DNA of 64,000 nt from Pedobacter nanyangensis. Lineage in GTDB: Bacteria > Bacteroidota > Bacteroidia > Sphingobacteriales > Sphingobacteriaceae. The position numbers and the translations under genes were made by a program. The stretch covers positions 108,222-172,221 of the forward strand of contig NZ_QMHO01000010.1 in NCBI RefSeq assembly GCF_003313505.1, read 5' to 3'. Under the pieces are notes generated by a model that saw only the letters and a program-made list of their open reading frames with translations, was not told where the DNA came from and did no database searches. Of this stretch, positions 45,743 to 55,286 are shown in pieces. Positions within the stretch are counted from its first letter, which is position 1. Every line of letters begins with the position of its first letter.

Positions 45743-48700
45743 TTATATCGTTTGTTTACCGGATTGTTCTGCATAATACCTGCTCTCGCAATCGTCAGGG
45801 TCTAATGACGGGCTTATGACTTTCGTCCTTGACATCATAGATGAAAAGAAATGCGGAACCAATAACAGGATGGTTACAGTAGAGGCAATCAAGCCACCAA
45901 TAACAGCCCTGCCCAATGGTGCTACCTGCTCTGCACCATCGCCTAAGCCCAATGCCATTGGCAACATCCCGGCAAGCATCGCTGCGGCGGTCATTAATAC
46001 AGGTCTTAACCTTGACGAAGCTGCCAGCCTTGCGGCATTAACAGGTCTTAGCGCCATTTTTGTACGGTAATATTCTGCCTGATTGACCAATAACACCGCA
46101 TTGGAAACCGATACCCCAAGCGACATAATAATACCCATATAGGATTGCAGGTTAAGTGTACTGCCTGTCAGGAATAAAATGATAAGGCTGCCCGCAATCA
46201 CGGCAGGCAATACTGAAAGGATAATCAAAGGCACTTTGAACGACTGGTAATAAGCCGAAAGCATCAGGAATATGGCAATAATAGCTACTCCTAAACCTGC
46301 CAAAAGACTGCCCAATGTATCATCCAATAACTGTAATGTTCCCTCTGTCCATACCACAGTACCACGAGGTGCTTCGCCCGCATCTTTAATCGCCTGCTTT
46401 ACTGCCCTTGATGCCGTACCCAAATCCTTGTCATACAGATTGGCAACAATGGTAACATAACGGTTCGGTCCCTTACGGTTTACCTGTGCAGGAGCCGTAA
46501 CCCTGCGTATGGTTGCCACATCTTCCAATACGGGGCGAAGACTTCCGGCTTTCAACGGAAGCGAGCGCAATCTTTCCTCCGACATAATACCCTCCGGTAT
46601 CTGTACCTGAGTTTGGAATACCAATCCCGATTTCGGGTCAATCCAAAGGTTTTTATCTGTAAAACGGGTGGATGAAGTAGCCGTAATAAGGCTGCGGGTA
46701 ATATCCTGCATCGTCAAACCGAACTGCCCGGCAAGGTCACGGTTTACTTCAATCTCCATACTTGGGTAAGCAACAGGTTCGGCAATGCGTACATCACGCA
46801 GGTACGGAACATTTTTCAGGTTTGCCTCAATCTTTGATGCGTGGGCATAAGCTCCTTTTACCTGACCTGCTCCGACTTTAACCTCGATAGGTGTCATCGC
46901 ACCCTGACCCATAATCTTTTCGGTCAGTTCCATCGGTTCAAAATTGAATGCGACTTCGGGATGCTTTTCTATAATCTTTTTACGGACTTTCTCTTTAAAA
47001 TCTTCCATCGAACCGCCGTACACTTCCTTATTGACGGATATTTGCAACACCGCTTCGTTTGATGAATTACTGAAAAGGAATATCGGGTTGATAGGCGAAC
47101 CTGCGGGGTGCATCCCCACAAATGCGGAAGTAATATTCAATCCGTTTTCGGGAAGTTCTGCTTTAATATCATTGGTAATATCTTTGACAATCTGCTCGGT
47201 CTTTTCGAGCCTGCTTCCTGACGGAGCATCTATGCGTATCTGAAAATCGCCGTTATTGGAAACGGGCATTACATCCGTACCTACAACAGTCAATAATAAG
47301 CCTGAAATAGCACCTGCAACCAATACATAAACCACAAAAAGCGGTATGGCTTTAGTTGACCATTTGCGCATCTTGAATGAATAGTTTACACGGAACTTAT
47401 CGAAGAAAGCCCGCTTTCTCGGTGTGTTGGCTTCCGTGTTGTGCTTATTCTTCATCATCCAGTTTGCCAGTATAGGCACAAAGGTCTGCGAAGCCAAAAA
47501 GGAAGCTATCATCGCAAAGGCAACTGCCATTGACAAAGGCATAAACATATCTTTTGGAATGCCTGTCATAATAAAGGCAGGTGTCAATACCGCAAGAATA
47601 CACAGCAAAATCAGCAATTTGGGGATAGAGATTTCAAGCAGGGCATCTATAATCGCCCGCTGTTTGGGCTTGCCCATTTCCATATGCTGGTGTATGTTCT
47701 CTATCGTTACCGTGGCTTCATCGACGAGAATACCAATGGACAAAGCCAGCCCGCTCAATGTCATAATATTAATGGTCTGTCCGAAAAGGTACAATGTGGT
47801 AACTGCTGCAAGAATGGCAATCGGAATGGTCAGTACCACAATGATTGCTCCACGGGTATCGCCCAGGAACAATAATATCATCAATCCTGTAAATACCGCT
47901 CCCAAAATACCCTCGTGTATCAGGTTGGAAAGAGAACGCTCTATATAATTCGATTGGTCAAATTCATAGCTGACCTTTACATCTTCCGGCAATTGGTCTT
48001 TCAGCATCGGAATGGCTGCCTTTAGGTTCTCCACGGCATCCAATGTGGAAGCATCTGCTTTCTTGATAATAGGCAGGTAAACCGAACGTTTGCCGTTAAC
48101 CAAAGCGTAGCCTACGGTCTGGTCTGCGCCGTCTTCTACACGGGCAACATCGCCAACATATACTGTACGGTTATCGCTTGTTTTTACAGGGGTTTTCAAC
48201 AATTCTTGAGGTCCTTTGGCAATAGAATTAATCGGAGCCATCAGGTTTTCATCGCCAATGCGGATATTTCCAGCAGGCGACGGAAGACTGTTTTTGGTAA
48301 TGGCTACCGTAATATCTTCGGGGCTTAACCCGTTCGCCTGCATTGCTTCGGGGTCAATGTTAATGACAATGGAACGGATGTTACCGCCAAAAGGCGCAGG
48401 AGAAGTGATGCCCGGAATTTGTACGAACATCGGGCGTATTTTGGTCAATGCCAATGTCTGTATTTCATTTACGGAACGCTGGTCGCTTTCAAACACAAGG
48501 TTTCCTACCGGAAGCGAACTACCGTCAAAGCGTACCACCATCGGCGGGACGGCTCCGGGCGGCAGGAAGCCCATTGCCCGTGAAACGGAAGTAGATACCT
48601 CTCCGGCAGCCTGCGACATATCGGTTCCGGGATAAAAGGTCAGCTTCATCAGGGTCAAACCCTGTACACTTTTAAAATCAATGTTCTTTACACCACTGAC

Positions 48701-48919
48701 AAACAGGAGTACCTTTTGGAACTCGTTTGCCATAAACCCGTCCATATAGGCGGGGGACAAACCACCGTAAGGCATAGCCACATACATCGCAGGTAATTCC
48801 ACTTCGGGGAATATATCTACGTTTATTTTTTTAATGGTATTGTAGGAAAAGAAAGCTATCGCCAGTACGACAACCATAATCGCAATAGGTTTCCTTAACG
48901 CAAATCTTATAATGTTCAT
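45743..48919 (-). CDS. RND-family efflux pump permease
   Basis: 1058 aa, full length with 12 membrane spans in two halves. The N-terminus is MNIIRFALRKPIAIMVVVLA. TM4 motif GLALSIGILVDEATVTIENI has Asp-Glu where drug pumps have Asp-Asp. The second half has LQSYMGIIMSLGVSVSNAVL. It exports drugs, metals or lipophilic compounds using the proton gradient. The operon order is TolC, permease, adaptor, then TlpA genes. Confidence 0.95.
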   Translation of the reverse strand: MNIIRFALRKPIAIMVVVLAIAFFSYNTIKKINVDIFPEVELPAMYVAMPYGGLSPAYMDGFMANEFQKVLLFVSGVKNIDFKSVQGLTLMKLTFYPGTDMSQAAGEVSTSVSRAMGFLPPGAVPPMVVRFDGSSLPVGNLVFESDQRSVNEIQTLALTKIRPMFVQIPGITSPAPFGGNIRSIVINIDPEAMQANGLSPEDITVAITKNSLPSPAGNIRIGDENLMAPINSIAKGPQELLKTPVKTSDNRTVYVGDVARVEDGADQTVGYALVNGKRSVYLPIIKKADASTLDAVENLKAAIPMLKDQLPEDVKVSYEFDQSNYIERSLSNLIHEGILGAVFTGLMILLFLGDTRGAIIVVLTIPIAILAAVTTLYLFGQTINIMTLSGLALSIGILVDEATVTIENIHQHMEMGKPKQRAIIDALLEISIPKLLILLCILAVLTPAFIMTGIPKDMFMPLSMAVAFAMIASFLASQTFVPILANWMMKNKHNTEANTPRKRAFFDKFRVNYSFKMRKWSTKAIPLFVVYVLVAGAISGLLLTVVGTDVMPVSNNGDFQIRIDAPSGSRLEKTEQIVKDITNDIKAELPENGLNITSAFVGMHPAGSPINPIFLFSNSSNEAVLQISVNKEVYGGSMEDFKEKVRKKIIEKHPEVAFNFEPMELTEKIMGQGAMTPIEVKVGAGQVKGAYAHASKIEANLKNVPYLRDVRIAEPVAYPSMEIEVNRDLAGQFGLTMQDITRSLITATSSTRFTDKNLWIDPKSGLVFQTQVQIPEGIMSEERLRSLPLKAGSLRPVLEDVATIRRVTAPAQVNRKGPNRYVTIVANLYDKDLGTASRAVKQAIKDAGEAPRGTVVWTEGTLQLLDDTLGSLLAGLGVAIIAIFLMLSAYYQSFKVPLIILSVLPAVIAGSLIILFLTGSTLNLQSYMGIIMSLGVSVSNAVLLVNQAEYYRTKMALRPVNAARLAASSRLRPVLMTAAAMLAGMLPMALGLGDGAEQVAPLGRAVIGGLIASTVTILLLVPHFFSSMMSRTKVISPSLDPDDCESRYYAEQSGKQTI

Positions 48920-48929
48920 ATACGATTAT

Positions 48930-50312
48930 TTAAAGGTTGTTAAACAAAAAGTCGAAATCGGCAGTCAGCTCCGCTTCATAAGCCAGCAATACCCAATACT
49001 CACGGGAAGCCTCGATGTGGGCGTTCTCTGCCTGTTCCAGCAAAATGCGTATCTGTAACAGTTCGCTTAACGTGATCAAACCGCTTTTATACCTTGCGAG
49101 GTACATATTGTAAGCATCCTGCGACTGCTGTACGGCAAGTTTCGTTTTCTGAAGCTGCTGGTACTGCTGAACGATTTTTGCCTGCGAAGCGGACAAATCT
49201 GCCTGCATTGCCTGCTCGTATTGCGAATGGAGTAATTTGGTACTTTCGGCTTCTTTAAAAAGTTGCTCGCCTTTCATCCGGTTGGTATGCAGGCTCGTCA
49301 AATTCCACGTGATGCCGATACCCGCCAAAAAATTATTGGTGGTATTCCTGAACCCGTCTTTCCACGCTCCCGATACCTTTCCGTTGGGACTGATGCCCGT
49401 ACCCCGGTAGGCATAACCGCCCAACAGATTGATAGAGGGCAAAGAAGACCTTTTTTGTGCCTCGCCGCTCAACGTGTAATACTCGGACTGTTTATCCAAA
49501 GCATCTAAAATGGGGTGCGAGGGATTGATGGTGTTTACCTTGTTCAAGCTATTTTCGGCGGGATTGTCGAAACGGTTAGCGGATGCTGTATAATTAACGG
49601 TGTCATCGCCGTACAGTTCTAACAGCTTGATGTAAGCGGCATTTTTAAAGCCATTCCATTTATCGTATTCGCCCATTGCCTGTACATAAGACGATGAAGC
49701 AAGCAGGCTGTCTGCAGCAGGTCTAAGACCTGATGCTGATAAACCGGAAGTGATTTTGCGAATATCGTTCAGGCGTTCGGCGTTGTTCTTTGTCCACTGC
49801 AACTTGGCATTGTTGTACAAAAGGGTAATGTATCTTTCAGATAATATCTTTTTAAGGTTGAGGACATACGCATCTTTATCACTCACTGATTTATTATACA
49901 ACGCTCCGGCAGCCTCGTTTTGCTTACGGAGCTTTCCGAAAGAGAACAATTCCCAATTGACAATGGCGGAGCCAAAGGTATTAGCTGCGGTGGTACTGCC
50001 GTCTAACGGCACTGAACCATTTACATTGAAAAAGCCGGGCTGTGGGAAAAATCCGCCTGCGCTTCCCTCGTAAGTACCGTAGGTATTCTGTGCCTGTGCG
50101 TTTACCTGCGGCAGCATATTGCCTTTTACCGCCCGTTGGTTATACTTTGCAGCATCAATCGCCGACATTTTGGCTCCAACTCCGGGATAATTTTCTTCGA
50201 CTTTAGACCACAAGCTGCCTAAAGTATAGTCCTGTTGTTGCTGCGCATATAGTGGAAGCGCAGCAACAATGGCTAACCATAATAATGTGGTTGCCATAAT
50301 ATGTTTTATCAT
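48930..50312 (-). CDS. TolC-family outer membrane channel
   Basis: 460 aa from the ATG at 50312 (MIKHIMATTLLWLAIVAALP); a TTG lies four codons upstream. Signal peptide ending LYAQQ. Two OEP repeats with long helices (about 40-240 and 270-455), including MSAIDAAKYNQRAVKGNMLP and ARYKSGLITLSELLQIRILL. It completes the tripartite efflux system and is the first gene of that operon. Confidence 0.93.
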   Translation of the reverse strand: MIKHIMATTLLWLAIVAALPLYAQQQQDYTLGSLWSKVEENYPGVGAKMSAIDAAKYNQRAVKGNMLPQVNAQAQNTYGTYEGSAGGFFPQPGFFNVNGSVPLDGSTTAANTFGSAIVNWELFSFGKLRKQNEAAGALYNKSVSDKDAYVLNLKKILSERYITLLYNNAKLQWTKNNAERLNDIRKITSGLSASGLRPAADSLLASSSYVQAMGEYDKWNGFKNAAYIKLLELYGDDTVNYTASANRFDNPAENSLNKVNTINPSHPILDALDKQSEYYTLSGEAQKRSSLPSINLLGGYAYRGTGISPNGKVSGAWKDGFRNTTNNFLAGIGITWNLTSLHTNRMKGEQLFKEAESTKLLHSQYEQAMQADLSASQAKIVQQYQQLQKTKLAVQQSQDAYNMYLARYKSGLITLSELLQIRILLEQAENAHIEASREYWVLLAYEAELTADFDFLFNNL

Positions 50313-50332
50313 ATTACGATACAATTTTGGAG

Positions 50333-50351
50333 AGGTCGGTTAAAACGACCT
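50333..50351. promoter_or_regulatory. Possible operator upstream of the efflux operon
   Basis: Inverted repeat AGGTCG (50333-50338) / CGACCT (50346-50351) with a 7-bp centre, 21 bp upstream of the TolC-like ATG. No regulator is assigned. Confidence 0.35.
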
Positions 50352-50420
50352 AAGATTATTTTAAAATGAAAACAATAGAAAGCCTATTGAAACCGCATCG
50401 CAGTCAATAGGAAAAGAGAA

Positions 50421-50840
50421 TTAGCGGGCAAAGTGGATGATGAGCTTCCGGTATTCCAAAAAGATAGGAATAGAACTTCGGATTTTGTTGCTACCGCTAT
50501 AAAGTGGATGTTTGTTTTCTTTGTTTAATGGGCAGAAGCCGATAAGGAAAAGAAAGGAAGCCGTAAAAAGAAGAACGGGTAGAAAATCGTTCGCCTTAAA
50601 ATTAAAGTTTTGGACAATCTGGTTGTCGGCAGTTTCAATCTTGCTACATTTTTCCAGAGAGCTTGTCGGGAAACTCTGATGAGTTTTAGGAAAACCACTT
50701 TCTGTCTGTGTTGGCAGACCTACAAAAATTTTAATGCTGCTTTTGATCGAGCAGGATGTAAGCAATACCAACAAGAACGTGGCGAATACTAAAAAGTATC
50801 GCTTGCAATTCGTTAAAATATTTGGTATAGTCCTGTTCAT
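50421..50840 (-). CDS. Putative small lipoprotein, unknown
   Basis: 139 aa from the ATG at 50840. A lipoprotein-type signal, YFLVFATFLLVLLTSCSIKS, has Cys near residue 30. A second hydrophobic stretch (DFLPVLLFTASFLFLIGFCP) lies near residue 90. No domain recognised. It has its own near-consensus promoter. Its place between the efflux and sulfur gene blocks gives no clue to function. Confidence 0.55.
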   Translation of the reverse strand: MNRTIPNILTNCKRYFLVFATFLLVLLTSCSIKSSIKIFVGLPTQTESGFPKTHQSFPTSSLEKCSKIETADNQIVQNFNFKANDFLPVLLFTASFLFLIGFCPLNKENKHPLYSGSNKIRSSIPIFLEYRKLIIHFAR

Positions 50841-50847
50841 CAATTTA

Positions 50848-50879
50848 CAAAAATAGTTTTATTTGATTAAGGTCGCAAA
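50848..50879 (-). promoter_or_regulatory. Promoter of the small lipoprotein gene
   Basis: On the minus strand TTTG (50879-50876), 20 bp, TATTTTTG (50855-50848). Transcription would start within a few bases of the ATG at 50840, implying an almost leaderless mRNA. Confidence 0.55.
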
Positions 50880-51020
50880 CAATTACGCCTGTTTTATGCT
50901 TTTTTAACACGAAAAGCAGTGAAATACGATGCAGTTTGCTTATATATGCTTTTACTATCGTTAGGAAAAGAAGTGTTGCCACGCACCCCTTGTATGATTT
51001 TACACTATCTGAAGAAACCG

Positions 51021-51925
51021 TTATTTCACTAACTCGTTTTTTTGTTCCGTCCATTCGTTGATACCTCCCGAATACATTTTAAGATTTTTTACGCCGTTCC
51101 TTTTCAGTATGGAATATGCCATTGCTGCCCGTACCCCGCTTTGACAATGCACGATAACAGGTTTGTCTTTGCTGATTTTGTCCAAGTTGTTTTCCAATGA
51201 GGTCAGCACCATATTTTCCACGCCTTTGATGTGTCCGTTATGGTATTCGCTCTCGGTTCGCACATCTATGATTTGAACGTCTTTTTTATCCAGGTGCTTT
51301 TTCAGTTCCCCGATACTAACGAGGTCGGATTTTTCCAGTGCCACATTCATCTTATCCAAGTCGGTCACAAAACCGTAGATATTATCCATCCCGATACGCA
51401 TCAGCTTACGGGTCAGGTCTTCCGTGTGGCTTTCATCGGTTATCAATACGATTTGAGGTTGATAATCTACCAAAGAACCTACCCAAGTGGAAAATGATTT
51501 TCCGTTTTCGATATGCAGGCTGCCCGGAATGTGACCTTTGACAACCTCGTTTTTGCTGCGGGTATCAATAACCAGCAATTTGTTGTCAATGGCTTTTTGA
51601 AATGCTGGCTGGTTGAGTTTTGGATGAACAGGAACTTGAAGAAGCAACGGACGTTCCACCTTGTTGAGTTGCTTCATCACGGCAAAATAGTTGGGCGGGG
51701 TCGGCTGTCCGTCCAAAATGTATTTTACAAAACCTTTTTCATCATTTTTAAATTGAAAGGCTTTGCTGTTCTGCTTTTCTTCTTTTAAGGTAGAATGTGG
51801 AATGGTGCTTAGGCTCTTGCCACAGAATGAACCTGCTCCGTGTCCTGCCCATATCTCCAAATCGTCAGGCAATCGGGAAAACTTTTGAATAGAAGCATAA
51901 AGCTTTTTTGCTCCAAGCTCCTGTT
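51021..51925 (-). pseudogene. MBL-rhodanese gene, 3' fragment (two rhodanese domains)
   Basis: The recognisable frame runs from about 51925 to 51021 and corresponds to roughly the C-terminal 60 percent of the intact protein at 55287-56705: LEIWAGHGAGSFCGKSL, then two rhodanese domains, the second with the active-site VIVHCQSGVRAAMAYSILKR. The metallo-beta-lactamase domain is absent. Upstream the frame meets a DUF2490 gene in a different frame. Only a TTG at 51872 could start it. If translated it would be a 283-aa double rhodanese; otherwise it is a deletion relic. Confidence 0.8.
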
Positions 51926-52318
51926 CACAAGGTAAATACGCTTGTATATTTTGTGCTGTAATTCTTCTGCTACTGAAAACCGTACCTCACTATTAGGTGC
52001 AGCTTCTTTATCTGGCTTATCCTGAATAATGCGGTAATGGGAAAAATAGGCAAACGGCGAAACGGAAAACTTTAGGTTGGGGTTATGCTGGTAGTGTACC
52101 CAATTCCTGAATGTAAACATCAGGTCGTTATCCAGCATATTCCCGTTTTGAAATCCGCTCTGTCGCCTGTGCTGAAACTCATTATCTACTTTGAATTTTT
52201 CGCCGACAGGAACGCTTAACGTACTGCGAAACCAAGCGTTGTAATGTTTTTGTGCCTGTAAAGTTTGGGCAATAAAAACCCACATTGCTGTTGCCAGCAA
52301 TCGTTTAAACCGATACAT
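51809..52318 (-). pseudogene. DUF2490 gene, 5' fragment with out-of-frame tail
   Basis: ATG at 52318 (MYRFKRLLATAMWVFIAQTL, signal ending LQAQ). About 130 residues match a DUF2490 outer-membrane barrel start: FQHRRQSGFQNGNMLDNDLM, WVHYQHNPNLKFSVSPFAYF. After about YLVNR (near 51925) the rest (KSFMLLFKSFPDCLTIWRYG) is a wrong-frame reading of the MBL-rhodanese sequence. So the barrel is truncated by a deletion that joined two genes. Confidence 0.75.
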
Positions 52319-52326
52319 AAACGGTA

Positions 52327-52827
52327 TTAATGAGGCAGTTTTTCCCTTAGCAAGCCATACACCCAAGTACCTGTAATGGCACTCAACAGGGTAACGGCAA
52401 TAACGGTAGCCCCCGTTCCGATTTGTGCAAACAAGGGACCCGGACAGGCTCCGGTTATTGCCCAGCCCAAACCAAAAATCAGACCACCATAGATTTGCCC
52501 TTTATTGAATGTTTTGGGAGCAATTTTAATAGGTTCGCCGTAAATGGTTTTGATATTGAATTTCTTTATCAGGAAAACGGAGATCATACCCGTTAAGACC
52601 GCACTCCCGATAATGCCGTACATATGGAACGATTGCAGTCGGAACATTTCCTGTATGCGGAACCAGCTTACGACTTCCGATTTTACGAATACGATACCGA
52701 ACAGTATGCCGATTATCAGGTATTTGATGTTATGATACCATTTGTGTTCCAAACGGCTTTCGTTGACACACATCGCATCCAGTTCACGAAGTTGTAAATC
52801 TTTTTCTATATCTCTGTTTTGTTGCAT
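52327..52827 (-). CDS. YeeE/YedE-type sulfur transport membrane protein (half B)
   Basis: 166 aa with about four membrane spans. YLIIGILFGIVFVKSEVVSW, GQIYGGLIFGLGWAITGACP and GPLFAQIGTG contain the conserved TGACPGP Cys motif of the family. YeeE/TsuA proteins take up thiosulfate. Together with the next gene it forms a split transporter. It sits in the sulfur-oxidation module. Confidence 0.87.
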   Translation of the reverse strand: MQQNRDIEKDLQLRELDAMCVNESRLEHKWYHNIKYLIIGILFGIVFVKSEVVSWFRIQEMFRLQSFHMYGIIGSAVLTGMISVFLIKKFNIKTIYGEPIKIAPKTFNKGQIYGGLIFGLGWAITGACPGPLFAQIGTGATVIAVTLLSAITGTWVYGLLREKLPH

Positions 52828-52839
52828 TTCTTGTCAGGG

Positions 52840-53403
52840 TTATAATGAAAGTATAAACGGTAAAATGAGGTTCGCCATAATGAAACCGCCAATCATAAAA
52901 CAGATGGTGGCAATCAGCGAGGGCAACTGTAAATTAGACAATCCCATAATGGCGTGTCCGCTGGTACAGCCACCCGCATAACGTGTGCCGAAGCCTACTA
53001 AAAATCCTCCTACTACCATCAGGATAAAACCCTTTAGGGTCAGTAAGGATTGCCAGTTGATAATATCTTCAGGGATTAGATTGTTATAGTTGGTAATGCC
53101 GTAGCCCGCTAATTCCTGTGCCAGTTTTGGATTGACCTCAACGGGAGCCGGATTTGATAACAGGCTAACGGCAATAGCTCCGCCCAAAAATATCCCGAAC
53201 ACAAAAAACAGGTTCCACACTTCTTTTTTCCAATCGTATTTAAAGAATGGAATATTGGCAGGCATACAGGATGCACATATATGCCGTAGCGAGGAACTGA
53301 TGCCAAATGATTTGTTGCCAATAATTAAAAGTGCAGGAACGGTTAGTCCAATTAATGGACCTGCAACGTACCAAGCCCAGGGCTGTTTCAAGAATTCTAA
53401 CAT
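52840..53403 (-). CDS. YeeE/YedE-type sulfur transport membrane protein (half A)
   Basis: 187 aa with about four or five spans. FGISSSLRHICASCMPANIP and GFLVGFGTRYAGGCTSGHAI carry the family's Cys residues; GGCTSGH is the hallmark motif. Paired with the protein 12 bp downstream, likely for thiosulfate or related sulfur species uptake. Confidence 0.9.
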   Translation of the reverse strand: MLEFLKQPWAWYVAGPLIGLTVPALLIIGNKSFGISSSLRHICASCMPANIPFFKYDWKKEVWNLFFVFGIFLGGAIAVSLLSNPAPVEVNPKLAQELAGYGITNYNNLIPEDIINWQSLLTLKGFILMVVGGFLVGFGTRYAGGCTSGHAIMGLSNLQLPSLIATICFMIGGFIMANLILPFILSL

Positions 53404-53411
53404 TTATGATT

Positions 53412-53705
53412 TTATCTGTTTTCGTTAATTAATCTTTCCAGTTCATTCGCCGGGAAAATACCGGACTGCCGCCAGCGTATTTCTCCCTTTTTAAATATAA
53501 TGAGGGTAGGCACACCCCGCACCTGATAAGCTGCTGCCACCTGGGGGTTCTTGTCCACATCAATTTTGATAATGCTGGCATCATCGCCTACACGCTGCTT
53601 TAAGTCTTCCAGAATGGGCGACATCATTTTACAGGGTCCGCACCATTCGGCAAAGAAATCTACCAATATGGGCTTATCGCTGTTTATTATCTCCTGAAAC
53701 GTCAT
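53412..53705 (-). CDS. Thioredoxin
   Basis: 97 aa. [20 protein letters not shown] (WCGPC active site) and [13 protein letters not shown] (cis-Pro). Cytoplasmic. Its start overlaps the end of the DUF6132 gene by 32 bp, so translation is coupled. Probably returns oxidised or persulfidated thiols from the rhodaneses to the reduced state. Confidence 0.95.
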   Translation of the reverse strand: MTFQEIINSDKPILVDFFAEWCGPCKMMSPILEDLKQRVGDDASIIKIDVDKNPQVAAAYQVRGVPTLIIFKKGEIRWRQSGIFPANELERLINENR

Positions 53706-53904
53706 ACTCTTTTTTGTCTTTTTTAAATGTTGATGACAGTAGCCCGCCCATAGCTGCGCCGTAAAGGGTACTGTTGACCGGGTTGGAAGTAATGGCGCAA
53801 CTTCCCGTACTGCAACCGATAAATCTCCAATAGAAATAACCTGCGACTGCCCCGATAGCCATACCGATTAGGGTAAACAAATGTTTTTTAGCGAACTTCT
53901 TCAT
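53674..53904 (-). CDS. DUF6132 small membrane protein
   Basis: 76 aa. [20 protein letters not shown] then [20 protein letters not shown] and [13 protein letters not shown]: two spans with a conserved CSTGSC pair between. Function unknown. It overlaps genes on both sides, hence firmly in the operon. Confidence 0.85.
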   Translation of the reverse strand: MKKFAKKHLFTLIGMAIGAVAGYFYWRFIGCSTGSCAITSNPVNSTLYGAAMGGLLSSTFKKDKKEYDVSGDNKQR

Positions 53905-54127
53905 ACGTTGTATCTTCTATTTTTTTACTGCTTCGCCGTGAAACGGGTGTATTGCAGCCCGAAGCACCGCAACAGCCTATGTTGAACAAGGGCATTAATG
54001 AAAACAGTGCGCCCAATGCAACGAGCAGCCACTCATTTGCCTGAAAGCCCTGCACCATAACGAGGAGGCCCAATGCCAAGCGCACTATACGCATCAAATT
54101 CCAACCGTTTAAAATGCTTTGCTTCAT
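53888..54127 (-). CDS. Small membrane protein, DUF2892-like, with Cys cluster
   Basis: 79 aa. WNLMRIVRLALGLLVMVQGF and EWLLVALGALFSLMPLFN are hydrophobic spans. NIGCCGASGCNTP provides three Cys just after the second span, of interest in a persulfide gene set. Overlaps both neighbours by a few bases. Confidence 0.8.
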   Translation of the reverse strand: MKQSILNGWNLMRIVRLALGLLVMVQGFQANEWLLVALGALFSLMPLFNIGCCGASGCNTPVSRRSSKKIEDTTYEEVR

Positions 54128-54333
54128 CTTTTCTTCTTTTTAAAAGTGTTTATACCAAACGGGAAGTAAAGAGGGCAAAAGCTGATAAACGATGTAAGTA
54201 TAAAGGCGATTGCCAAAATGCCCAATAGGATTGCCCACGTTCCCGAAATAACGTTGGTGAAATACAATACCGCAATAACAACGGCTATCCCGATGCGGAT
54301 GGTTTTGTCCGCTGTTCCCATATTCTTTTTCAT
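54124..54333 (-). CDS. DUF2892 membrane protein
   Basis: 69 aa. NMGTADKTIRIGIAVVIAVL, then ISGTWAILLGILAIAFILTS and FCPLYFPFGINTFKKKK. This is the two-span domain that in E. coli YgaP is fused to a rhodanese. Here it is separate but in the same operon as rhodaneses. It overlaps the methyltransferase by 4 bp. Confidence 0.88.
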   Translation of the reverse strand: MKKNMGTADKTIRIGIAVVIAVLYFTNVISGTWAILLGILAIAFILTSFISFCPLYFPFGINTFKKKKR

Positions 54334-54968
54334 CTTTTCTGTTTTTTTATCAGGTTGATAAACACTTCCGATTTGGTTCTTGACGGAATACTGTTGTAAC
54401 AGCCATCCATTGTCTTAATGGTAAAATGTGGCTCAAAGATGGGTTTGTATTCGCAAGGGCAACCTCCAAACGGTGGAAACGGTTGGTTAAATTGTTTGTC
54501 GAACAGTACGCCTATTATTTTGCCATTTTCGTTTAGCAGGGAAGCCGTTTTCTCTGCATACTCCTTTCGCCTGCCCGGCGGGATGGCACAAAAAAATGTT
54601 TGCTCGATGATTAAATCGTAATTGCCCTCATGACCAAAAAAATCCCCGCACAGCACCTTTACCTGTGGCGTACCGGAAAATTTTTCTTTCAACGTTTCAA
54701 CGGCTTTAGGTGCGATGTCTATCAGGGTAATGTCCGTAAATTCGGTTGAAACGAGATATTCCGCTTCATACCCATTCCCACAGCCCGGAATAAGGATAGC
54801 CGCATTTTTATCCGGGTGTTGTCCCATATATTCCGTAATGGCGGGCGAAGCCTGACCAATGTCCCAGCCTGTTTCGCTGTTTTCCCAACGGGTGTTCCAA
54901 TACGATTGGTCAAGTGGCGTTTCGCACCGTGTCAAGCAGCATTGTAGGTCTTTTTTCTTTTTATCCAT
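54330..54968 (-). CDS. TPMT-like SAM-dependent methyltransferase
   Basis: 212 aa. WNTRWENSETGWDIGQASPA, then the SAM site ILIPGCGNGYEAEYLVSTEF and IIEQTFFCAIPPGRR; this matches the thiopurine/thiol methyltransferase group. A thiol or sulfide could be its acceptor given the context, but this is inferred. Start overlaps the rhodanese stop by 8 bp. Confidence 0.85.
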   Translation of the reverse strand: MDKKKKDLQCCLTRCETPLDQSYWNTRWENSETGWDIGQASPAITEYMGQHPDKNAAILIPGCGNGYEAEYLVSTEFTDITLIDIAPKAVETLKEKFSGTPQVKVLCGDFFGHEGNYDLIIEQTFFCAIPPGRRKEYAEKTASLLNENGKIIGVLFDKQFNQPFPPFGGCPCEYKPIFEPHFTIKTMDGCYNSIPSRTKSEVFINLIKKQKR

Positions 54969-55275
54969 TCATCACATGATTTACATTTTGCCACGTTCCA
55001 CCGTTGATTACACCCTTAAAGCCGTTCTGCTCCAAGATGCTTTTCGCCTGTCCGCTTCTGTTTCCACTACGGCAAAAGACAACGATATTTTCCTTTCCCT
55101 TGAATTTTGATAATTCTGTCGGCACTTTATCCAACGGAATGTTTACCGCACCCTTTACACTACCATTTGCAAATTCGGCAGGTGTACGGACATCTACCAA
55201 GAAAGCCCCGTCTTTTATAGCTTCGGTAAGCTGGCTGTTATCTGTTTTGCCCAATAGGGCTGAAAAAAATCCCAT
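54961..55275 (-). CDS. Single-domain rhodanese
   Basis: 104 aa from the ATG at 55275 (MGFFSALLGKTDNSQLTEAI). AFLVDVRTPAEFANGSVKGA, then VVFCRSGNRSGQAKSILEQN with the persulfide-carrying Cys of CRSGNRS. Sulfur transferase downstream of the persulfide dioxygenase. Confidence 0.92.
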   Translation of the reverse strand: MGFFSALLGKTDNSQLTEAIKDGAFLVDVRTPAEFANGSVKGAVNIPLDKVPTELSKFKGKENIVVFCRSGNRSGQAKSILEQNGFKGVINGGTWQNVNHVMNG

Positions 55276-55286
55276 AGGTTTAAATT

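Noticed and set aside
50845..51054. 69-codon minus-strand ORF between the lipoprotein and rhodanese genes
   Set aside because: Overlaps the end of the rhodanese frame and the lipoprotein promoter, and has no recognisable features.
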